Positions 54,966-64,000 of a stretch of 64,000 nucleotides of DNA are shown piece after piece. Each line of letters begins with the position of its first letter. Position 1 is the first letter of the stretch. The notes under the pieces were generated by a model that worked only from the letters and a program-made list of their open reading frames with translations, did no database searches and was not told where the DNA came from. The stretch is from contig NC_088317.1 of assembly GCF_910592395.1 (NCBI RefSeq), positions 5,766,001 to 5,830,000 on the forward strand. The letters run 5' to 3'. Made by a program: the position numbers and the translations under genes. Source of the stretch: Lineus longissimus (lineage: Eukaryota > Nemertea > Pilidiophora > Heteronemertea > Lineidae).

Positions 54966-56244
54966 ATATGCATTGCCACTTCACTTTTTACTCTGGGCAA
55001 TTGCTTTCCATTGCACTTGTTGGGAGTAATCATCCTGTTTCCCCTCCAATCCTGCATTAGGTTTCAGATAGTTTGAATGTATAGATGGCCTGTCCTTTCA
55101 GGATCTAGGACAATTCCCCCCAGTGAAAATGCCCCCTTTGGAATCTAACTTTTTCTTTACAAAGGTGTTTTCTCCTCAGTTTGCACTCCCAAGACTCTCT
55201 CCCTCCTGCCAAGTCCTACGCAAACATCATCCAAGACAAGCTTTCGACCAGCCACAACTCCTTTTTTCGAAATTGTCTATGGCTATGACAAGGGATCTTG
55301 AAACAATGTATGATGGATTCAGTGACCCAACTTAATGATTCCTTGAATTATTGTGGAAAAACTGATCTTCCACTTCCATGAAATTAATAATTCATTAAAG
55401 GACAATCTCATGAAATTTTTCTAAGCTTAAGGGCGATTTTATGGGAGGGAATTGTCCCGATACCGTCCTTTCATGGATGACCAGTAGTACTACTGATGCC
55501 AACTGGGATAGGATTGTGCTTCCTTTACCCCTAATGCGATAAGGCTTGTTTGGAGCTTTCTTTGCATTTTTAGCCAGGCAGCACCCAATCTTAAAAACAA
55601 GACCAGAGTAATTCAGATGCTCCTACCCTCGCAGACATTGTGAAGTATGCCATAAAGCGAGAATGATGTCAAACGTCCTGCTGTAACAAATCATTCAAAA
55701 GGAGACAAATTTTCCAAAAACAGACTACATCACTATTTATTTCTAGTTTTACTAAACTAATGTACAAAGCATTGGAAGCATACAGCTCTTATTGACAAAG
55801 AACCCAGACTGGGTTCCTTAAGTGACGTGCAAATGAGCAAGATTTTGTTGCTGCGACTTTCAATTATAATTGCTGCTACATGTGACAAAAAGATCGCTCA
55901 CCCGCGGGTAAAGCCAATACGCGTCAGGTCCGATGTTGATCACAGAATGTTGCGATCACCAACTCGTGTCTCAGGCGCCTGAGATGACTACTGCAAACAA
56001 GTGATTTTTGGGACATGCAATCATGATCGCAGGCTGCAGTGATATAAATTGCTCGTTTGCAATGCCCTTTACTGCAAAACTTCTTCCAGGCATGGAAATT
56101 ATTCCAGTCATTTTCCCAGGGGTTGTCACTGGCCTATCAAAATCTTGCTATTCTCCACACATTCCAAGTTTCATTCCAACACCTAGTTCCTCACAATTAT
56201 ACACACACAAAAAAGACCAGCGACAGTTACCATGGTAATACCAG

Positions 56245-56549
56245 TAAAAACATACTTGGGTCAAAATGCCCTTGGGTTATGAGAATCAATACATCCTTGC
56301 GTTTGAAGAATCAAAACATTCTCAGGTCAAAATGTCCTTGGGTAATTAGAATCGAAACACTCTCGAGTCAAAATGTCACTGGGTTTTATAAGAATCAAAA
56401 CATCCTCAGGTGAAAATGTCCCTGGGAAATGAGAATCAAAATTTCCTCAGGTTAAAATATAATGAGAATCAGAACATTCTCAGGTCAAAATGTCTTCTGG
56501 TTGTGAGAATCAATACATCCTCTGGTTTATGATGTCCCTGGGTTATGAG
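56245..56549. repeat. Minisatellite, about 42-bp unit, seven degenerate copies
   Basis: Units read GAGAATCAAAACATCCTCAG then GTCAAAATGTCCCTGGGTTA. Seven copies with 33-46 bp spacing are visible. Two overlapping ORFs here (56008-56238 and 56057-56413) are not supported by anything else. Confidence 0.85.
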
Positions 56550-57747
56550 TTAATGTTTTCCTTTTCTTTTTAAAATACCTGGTTACAATGTATGAAAAAA
56601 CTGCCTTGTTTTGGCTGTAGCTTTTGCGTGTTGCAGCCATATGGCTTTTGGTTAGTACAAAATATGGAAGCAGTCAAAAAAAAAAATTAGGCAGAAATTG
56701 ATACCTCTCTAAATGTATGGCTTTTGATTCTCTCACCAACCACAGCTCATGTGGAGTCTTCATTTTTTCCAAACATCTTGGTTTCTGCCTGTGTTTGAGC
56801 ACATCCACCCTCCCTGTGTCTGGTAAGATAACCAATCATGCCAGTTCGGTTTTGACTCCTCAAACTAACATATTGTATTTGATGAACCAGTGTGAGTAAT
56901 ATATTATCACCCAACTTAGGAAAATCTGTAACCAACCAAGGAATAAAACAATGACTTAACAATCTACGCTTCGGCTGCTTTATAAACTATTGTAACGTTT
57001 AAGTAAAATATTTAACCCCACAATCCTAATAATTACACTTAAAAACAGACGTGGTGTAAAAATCATTGCTTTGCGTATAACTATAAGTTTTAAAATCATT
57101 AAAAAGTTTGGAGAAAATTATTGAGACCAGTCAACATTGCATTTTTCATTTCAATTTACTATCATTTTATGTAAATGTGAATCTAATAACTTCATCATCA
57201 CTTCCTTTTTAAACCAAAAACACATTTTTTCAAGTAATGTGTTATTTATAAAAGGTTCTCAACACATTTTTTCACAAAACTATCGCTTGTTTGGACAGGA
57301 GTACAACATTCATTCTGACGAAACTGATTAAAATGCCCCGCTGAATTAAAATCCTAGCTGACAAAATTCATTTCAACATTGTTACTCGTCGTTGTCAACT
57401 TGTCAGACAAGACCATCTGTTTCCAAAAAATAAAACATATCATGAAATCAACACAAACATTGATGCATGATTTCTAAAAATTTGAAATGCATCGACGAGT
57501 TGGTTGGTGGACTGGCCAAAGACATAAATGCCGTCCTTTTGCAAACGTCACGACTAAATCCGGTCGCTTCGAATGAATCGTGAGACATCAATTCCACCAC
57601 AAAAAAAAATTGTTCTTAAATAACTTTGGCCAGTTCACCCACCCAGGAATAAACCCATGATAAATGCAATAAAACAGCATGATTCTGAACGGATTACTCG
57701 TCCACCTGAGCCAACAGGGGAAATCCAGCATCGTGGTGATTCCTAGC

Positions 57748-60700
57748 TCAGTTCCATATGTCCAGAGGAGGCATCTTTGCTACCTCGAAGAAAACTCTGC
57801 AAGAAAATACAGGAAATTAAGTATGAAAGCAGACAAATATGTTTGTGGCTTATATTTGTGAAATGTTGATTTTCCGACAAACATTAAAATTTTTGTGAAC
57901 GACCCTCCAAGCTGTCCTACTCGGCCAGTGACAGTTCAAGGTCCGATTGTCAGCATGGTTTGGCAAATGAGAAATTAAGTATGGAATAGCATACAATTTC
58001 TGCGGGATTTTTATTGGGCCTCCGAGTGATTTTTAAGTTGACAATATTGACGTTACACTGATGGCAATTGTGATCACCTGGCGTTCATCACATTTTCTTG
58101 GGTGGCCTAGGGATGAAACCTGCCCACCACAGAATTGGAGAGCAGATAATTTCGCGGCAAACAGTAATGACATGCTGGAAGATAACGAACCTGGTGTAAG
58201 CCTGACCAAGGGGGGTACAAGGTTTTCATTGACAGCAGCATTAATTGTGACCACAAACTTACTTGTGCGAATACTTGGTCTTTATTGTTTTTGAATAGAA
58301 CTTTGATGTCGTTGCTCCCACCATGGCATTGAGTTTCCTGACAAGAGGAAGGATCTGTTCTTCTTTGTAGCCAGTGTAGTAGATCAGGGTGGGCGTCTGA
58401 AAAACGATTGGGCCAGCCGTTAGAGAATTCATGAAAATAGTCCGAGAACTTATCTCGTTGTAAATTATTTTGAAGAATTCATTAAACTACTGGAAAACTT
58501 GTCTCATTAAAATCAAGTTCACTGATAACTTGAATGTCAGATGCAATAAAAAAGATTCTCAACAGTTTTTAGGCTTACCCGTATAGATATCTATTCAAAT
58601 CAAGTTTATTTATTTAACGTGGTTTATTTGTTCTGGCATAGACATCTGGCATTAAAGTTTTCTCGACTTTATGCCAAATTGGAAGGACAAAGAATTTAAC
58701 AAGGATTAGGCTTCTTGCTCAAGGACACAAAGACAAAACAGTGGTGATCCTTCAGAGTCATAGGCAGTGTTCTAGACACTATGCCTCTGATAACATCCTA
58801 TCAAATGAAAAATAGATGTGTATTGGTGAACCATTCATAAAACTCATAGTCAAGTTTGATTCTTGCTGCAATTTTAAAATTCAATCAGCTGAGTGACCAT
58901 GCTGACAGGTAAGTTTATCGTAAGGAATTCATTGAAACGATAATGAAAAACCCATTTCCTATTATCATTACATCATAAACACTTGCAGAAAAACATGATG
59001 TTGTGTTTAGACCTTTTAAAAACTGCAAGAGGAAATGTCAGAAGGCAGGCGAGTTTTAAAACAGGTCAACATCACCAGGTTTTAGTTGCTAGACACGTTA
59101 GCATATAACACCTTACTGTGCATTGATGTACATGAAATAACATGCCAGCATGATGCTCTGAGCTAACATGCTTCCCTGCAGCTAGGACCTGCATGTTTTT
59201 CTTACCCAATCTCCCGTTTTCTTCATTTTGAGAGCCAGGTAGAGACAGGCCGCTCCCATCTCGGACTCCTTGTATGTCAAGTATTCATAGTCCATCTGGG
59301 ACATCTCGAGGATGAAACGGCCCATTGTCAATGTCTCCATGTTACATTTGCAGCACTGGAAGAAAAACACTTGACTCAATGAGACATTCAAAATATCTCT
59401 AGACAAAACAGAGTGAAGTGACCTACAGTGGAACCTCCCTTAGCGGACACCTCTCTTATAAAGGATACTAATGTAGTTTTGGTCCCAAATTGGTTGTGTC
59501 CATTCAATTTGACCTCGCTTATCAGGACACCTCTCTTTAAGGACAGCACTTATCAGTCCTGAGGTAGTCCTAAATAGGGAGGTTCTACTTAAAAAAACAA
59601 TTTTTAGAACCAAGGTTTTTCATTATAACTCTTGTGGAGAAAATTCTTCTCAACTGAACAGATTATGTAATTTTTCTGCTCATTTTTCAAATTGAAAATG
59701 TATTTTACAATTTTCGTTTTGGCAAATTGAGATCGGTTGCAAAATCCGAGAAAACTAAAAGGTCAGCACAAGTTTTGCAATTTACACTAGAATGAAGGAA
59801 AATCACTTTCTCCTTGATAACACTCACCTTCGAATATCGACGAAGGAAACGGTACGAGGATGGAATGCCAAGATCGAACCCAATACTCTTCAAAATGTTC
59901 CTCTCCATCTCTGTGAGTTCGGCGCGGGTGTACGCATCATCGCAGATGTACAAGAAGTCATCTAGGAGGGGAGGAACACGTTCCTGGAAGAAACGGAGAT
60001 AAGATATCAGCTACTTTTAATCATTTTACTGCCGCACAAGTTCCATTGACTCTTCATCATGAATGTTTCCTCGAATGTGTAGTGGTTAAAGCACCTGGGT
60101 CATTATCAGGAGGACGTAAGTTCGATACTCGGAAGGGTCACCGCTGTTTCGTCTTTGTATCCTTGAGCAAGGCACTTTACCCTACTTGCTTGTCTCCACC
60201 CAGGAGTAAATGTGTACCTAGCTGGCACACTACTATTAATATGAACGTTAGTCCTGAGCGCTATATAGCTGCAGCTCGGAGCTGTCACACTCCCAGAGAG
60301 TAGAGCTTGAACCAGAAATGTTCAGGCCAATAGCTAGGTTAATAATGTGAAGCACTTTGAGTGACTGAAACCAGTTGGATTTAGCGCTATTATAAGTCTC
60401 ATGATAGTGACTTTTTTATTGAGCCCTTTTCACTGTATTATCTACTGTCTCGAAGCGCATTATAAATATGATTAAACATTGTATCAATTATTTTCAATTG
60501 TTACTTCCCAATAACTGGAGAGAGAAAACACTGCCTGAACTATAAGTGTTTTCACTTATCTTGTCAGTTTGGCAGAGGCTCAACATATGACAGTGCCAAT
60601 AGAGTTGTTAGGAGTCCAAACTGTTAGGAAAAATATAACATCATTATCATATCAACTGGTGAGTTAGGGACCCTTTCAGTCATGAATTGCCAACAACTCT

Positions 60701-63059
60701 AGGTGACCATTACAACTCCAATCATGCAACACCCAAGCTGTGAAATAAACCAATGTTTTGAACAGCTGCCACATGCCTGAAAATTGACATGTCTTCGACA
60801 GCTTTGCCACCACCAAAGTGGGCTTGGGTAAAATTCAGTCAAGCATAGACCAGTTCAAGAAAGACAGCCAGAGCCAGTTTTACTACAGCAAATGCATTAC
60901 GGCAAAAGTCAGTACCCTTCAAACTTTGCAAATATGACTGGACCCAATAATGAAACATTCATTCGATTTTGAATAGAATTGATGCAACTGAGATTTTTCT
61001 CCCATTCATCTGCACCCAAACAACAGAAAGATCAAAGTTTTGATCCTGCATACACATGTATTGTTTTTAAGGCACTCTCCACGCCTGCAAGGAGTGTGCT
61101 CAGAACCTTTTTTCGAACTTGTCTATTGTTAACTAAATAATACAGAACACTTACGTCAAATTTACAAGCAATGAACAAAGCTGTGCTGGCGACCAACTGG
61201 AGTTGTTCTCGCTTTATGACACTCTTCTCGAGGTATTTATCCACAAGGCGGATGGCCAGGTATAATGTTTCGTGGTTGAGTTCGAAGTTCTCCTGTATCT
61301 CAACTAGCCAGTCGACAACGATGGCTCGCATTGAATTGTTGATTTCCGGCTGCCTTTCCATGTACGGCTGCACCATGAATGAGATCTGAAAATAGTCGAT
61401 GGACATGAAAACAGGACGGATTTGCAGGGTCGTTGCCCCAGGGTACATGTCCTTTTGGTACTTTTGAAGTACCTTTAAAAATGATGAGGGCACTCAAATG
61501 AATTCAAGTTGAAAGATAATGTGATGGAATCAGCTGGAAAATGCATACGGAGGTGAAAATCCCCCCACCTTCTCTGCTGACCCTCAATACAAATCATATA
61601 AGGTAAACAGTGCAAGTGGACGATCCCAGTCAACAGACCGCACAAGATGATATTCTCCTGCCTGAAGGCTTGAGACTGTAGGTCGAATGCTTTCAAGCCA
61701 GAGACAATCACACTACATACTCAAGACTCTCACAGGAATGTTTATGAAGGGCACTGGGGACTAGTTCTTACATTGTCAAAGACTGTCCCTGGCTTTGAAT
61801 CTGAGACATCGGTCATGGCCAGAAATGCCTCATTTGACGGTTTTAAAAAAAATTCAGTAGAACCTCTCTATAAAGGACACCCTCGTGACTGAAAAGTCCT
61901 GCCCTTCACAATCACAGATAGGTCAAATTGAATGAAAACAACCAATTTGGGACCAAACCTAGTGTACTTAGTAGAGAGGTTGTCCTTAATAGAGGCGTCC
62001 GTTGAGGGAGGTTCTACCATATATAATAAATGCCAAACGTGATTGGTCTTTGGCGCCGGAAAACCCCCTTGACCCGCAGTCCCACGAGTTTCCCGGCTCA
62101 AGACCAATAACAATCCTACTCGAGTGGTTAAATACACACCTCCCGCTCCTTGTAGTATTCAAATATATCGTAGGCGTACTCGGGACATTGGTAGCTATCA
62201 CCGACATTCTCTTTGTCAATGTCAATTATCTCCAAGTTGTGGCCATCCGACTGAAGATAAAACGCAGATTAGAATAATAAATTTCAAGTCCAAACTTCTG
62301 ATGGTTGGTGTATGTACTTCTTCTTCGGTATTTGCTCTGCACTTGGAGGAGTAACTCTCCAGGGAGTGTTCCTCCTCCAACACGAACATGTAACACTCAC
62401 TCGTGGTTGTCGCTCGAGACACGCACTGAAAGCCATCATAATGGAAGACCAGGTGTTCAATGAGTAACAGTTCCAGGGATGCTGACCTGACCCAAATGCA
62501 CAGTGCATGTTGTATAGAAAAAGGGTGACCTGATTCTGAGGTTGGCACTATCAATTCAGGCCGTCATTCAAGTACTTTGTGTCCAGCAGTTTGATTGGCC
62601 ACCCGTTTATGTCGGTGCGTCACACAGATTTCCCGCCCTATTGTGTCGGCGGTAAAAGGAGGAGACTTTAGGATTGAATTCACAGCCGGTAAGGCGGTAA
62701 GTCGGCAGACATTTAATACCCACCTCTTCACTCTTTACCGCATCCTCAGCAGGTTCCTCTCGGCTAGAAACAACTGTGTCATCGTCGACCACGCTCTTCT
62801 GCGATTCAATGGAGGTCGTACTGGACTGTGAACTGATGACCTCTTGCGAACTCTGGGAACTGGTGCAAGTGTCCTGGCTCTGCGAGCTGGTCAACTCCTG
62901 GGACGATTTGCTGGACTGTGAGCTCTCCAACGATGAGCAAATTTCGATCTCGTCCTTGGATTTATTCTTTGCTTTTCGCGAACGCGTAGTAATCGTCTTT
63001 TTAACAAGCTTTGTTGGCTTTTTCTTTTGATCTTTGTTGTCAATTTTTGCATTCTCTTT
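57748..63059 (-). CDS. CCNB3: G2/mitotic-specific cyclin B3, partial (5' end missing)
   Basis: B3 cyclins activate Cdk1 and drive anaphase entry in meiosis and mitosis. Exons in coding order are 63059-62724, 62250-62140, 61385-61155, 59983-59828, 59355-59206, 58396-58263 and 57796-57748. All are phase-consistent and give 388 residues to the stop. The first exon is Lys-rich, then Ser/Gln-rich, and begins with KEN. The second has IDIDKENVGD then CPEYAYDIFEYYKEREI. The cyclin box follows: YMERQPEINNSMRAIVVDWL, EIQENFELNHETLYLAIRL, and ACKFDERVPPLLDDFLYICD. The C-terminal fold has METLTMGRFILEMSQMDYEY and YYTGYKEEQILPLVRKL, and the protein ends KYSHKVFFEVAKMPPLDIWN, a B3 hallmark. The destruction-box exon and start must lie upstream, outside the window or unrecognised in 63.1-64 kb. 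Confidence 0.95.
58600..58800 (-). repeat. CCNB3: SINE-like element in a cyclin B3 intron
   Basis: On the minus strand it reads AGAGGCATAGTGTCTAGAAC and then GTCCTTGAGCAAGAAGCC. The CCTTGAGCAAG word is shared with the SINE at 60066. The B-box is degraded. Boundaries are approximate. Confidence 0.45.
59425..59590. mobile_element. MITE family C copy in a cyclin B3 intron
   Basis: It starts ACAGTGGAACCTCCCTTAGC and ends AATAGGGAGGTTCTACT, with the core TGGTTGTGTCCATTCAATTT. It lies 70 bp upstream, in cyclin B3 orientation, of the exon starting at 59355. Confidence 0.85.
60066..60415 (+). repeat. tRNA-derived SINE in a cyclin B3 intron
   Basis: The A-box region GTGTAGTGGTTAAAGCACC and B-box AAGTTCGATACTCGG have tRNA-like spacing. 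Then come CCTTGAGCAAGGCACTTTAC, GTCTCCACCCAGGAGTAAAT, and the tail GAAGCACTTTGAGTGACTG plus AGCGCTATTATAAG. This is a typical complete SINE on the plus strand, antisense to the host gene. Confidence 0.8.
61855..62019. mobile_element. MITE family C copy in a cyclin B3 intron
   Basis: It starts CAGTAGAACCTCTCTATAAA and ends GAGGGAGGTTCTACCAT. The core GGTCAAATTGAATGAAAACA matches the TM9SF2 intron copies. It lies about 120 bp from the cyclin B3 exon at 62140-62250. Confidence 0.85.
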
Positions 63060-64000
63060 CTGTGGATGGGAAAAAAACAATGGGGATCCATAGTTACACA
63101 TAAATAATGTAAATAATTGATATGAATAATTGACAATGTTTAAAATGGAACAGATATGATGTCGATATTGTATAATCAATGATTGTCACGACACAATCAT
63201 CAACACTTTCACTAGGGTACAAATTCTAAAGAGCAGGGCTCGAGATCACCCCAAAAAGTGTCTTTTGAAGCATGAAACTTGGCCTAGGACCATCACCTTT
63301 GAAACTGTCAACTTAAAAATTGGTTGCAGGACTCCTGAGATGTTGTAAAGACTTTAGTTTGCTCGAGCCCTGAAGAGCACACTTTTTTTAGAACCCCTCG
63401 TAAAACCCCAAAATCAAATGCCGACTTCGAAGAATGATTTCTTATCAAATGAACAAACAACTTAGTTATACCAGCTTTATTGTTACTTTCGATCAGAAAC
63501 ACTGTTGATGCGGATATTTCGGTCAACTTGACTTAAGAGCCAGTTTTTATAAGAGTCAGGCAGGTGGTGATTCATGACCCTCTCAGATTTGTTCCAAAAT
63601 TTTTTTATTGGTAGATATATGTTAATAACGGACGGAAATCACATTTTCTATCCTCAATAGGGTCCGCTTTTTTTTTAGGGGCCCCTGGAATATTGGGGTC
63701 AAAATGGGCCTAAAGGGCAAAATAACCAAAATGTGGTTTTCAAATGCTGGTATTTCTGTGCGCCCTTAGTGAGCCACAGAGATTTTCATGCGTGTAAGTC
63801 TATTGGGTATTGACTTTCAGAAAATGTGAAAATTTTGGCGGCTGACTAAGGGCGCAGCCCATAGGTGGCGCTGCAAAACGCGACATTTCGAAATTACACA
63901 CACCTTCAGAGAGGTTGTGTGGTTTGCGCCCTAAGTCAGCCAGGGTGTTTCATGCGTATTATGATACATTAGCACCTACTGCTTTGATTTAAAGGAAATT
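63060..64000. other. Probable cyclin B3 intron, no exon recognised
   Basis: The acceptor CCATCCACAG immediately precedes the KEN exon on the minus strand, so this DNA should be intronic. Near the right edge, GTGCGCCCTTAGTGAGCCAC and TTGCGCCCTAAGTCAGCCAG, each followed by TTTCATGCGT, form a diverged direct repeat. Nothing else is identified. Confidence 0.5.

Larger units (their letters stand above)
52930..57740. other. Spacer between convergent genes; repeats and possible cyclin B3 3' UTR
   Basis: No gene is recognised. It holds a degenerate MITE C copy (53733-53909), a SINE (54183-54490), another MITE C copy (54780-54965) and a minisatellite (56245-56549). TTTATT at about 55737, the complement of AATAAA, is one candidate cyclin B3 polyadenylation signal. 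If used, the 3' UTR would be about 2 kb. Confidence 0.5.

Noticed and set aside
62222-62554. 110-aa minus-strand ORF between cyclin B3 exons
   Set aside because: It overlaps the acceptor of the 62140-62250 exon in another frame, and the cyclin B3 phases join directly without it.

Overview
This window is eukaryotic nuclear DNA. Its genes are split by many GT-AG introns, they use AATAAA polyadenylation signals, and a large share of the sequence is miniature inverted-repeat elements, tRNA-derived SINEs, a Tc1/mariner copy and minisatellites. A single-domain SUEL/rhamnose-binding lectin pair, a prohormone-like secreted precursor, cyclin B3 and TM9SF2 fit an invertebrate animal, most likely a marine one (echinoderm, hemichordate, amphioxus or lophotrochozoan). 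I cannot place it closer from sequence alone.

Layout. 1-3.4 kb: no gene seen. 3474-16941 (+): a complete 14-exon TM9SF2 gene (658 aa) whose introns hold several MITE copies, a 179-bp tandem array and a G-rich repeat. 17.5-23.3 kb: its 3' untranslated repeat, then repeats and nothing coding. 23.3-41.5 kb: a large, diverged tandem duplication. Each copy has a 49-bp minisatellite, a tRNA-like/SINE flank, a unique-looking stretch and a two-exon secreted SUEL-type lectin (28022-28669 and 39300-40361). The second copy is swollen by nested transposons: a fold-back element with a 10-bp target duplication, a palindrome interrupted by a second element, and a Tc1 copy with a frameshifted transposase at the centre of that palindrome. 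41.7-42.6 kb: two unrecognised short ORFs. 44219-45652 (-): a three-exon, 185-aa secreted precursor with a signal peptide, a Gly-Lys-Arg amidation/cleavage site and a series of dibasic sites. I do not recognise it, and it is the best candidate here for something undescribed. 49507-52863 (+): a homocysteine S-methyltransferase gene of at least 7 coding exons, whose first visible splice acceptor is tandemly repeated four times. 57748-63059 (-): the cyclin box and C-terminal exons of cyclin B3, with the 5' end outside the window or unrecognised.

The genes do not form a pathway. They are independent housekeeping and secreted-protein genes in a repeat-rich locus. The coherent story is structural: a lectin gene duplicated with its flanking minisatellite, followed by transposon invasion of the newer spacer. 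Exon boundaries were placed by reading frame, splice consensus and remembered family similarity. No alignment or database search was run.
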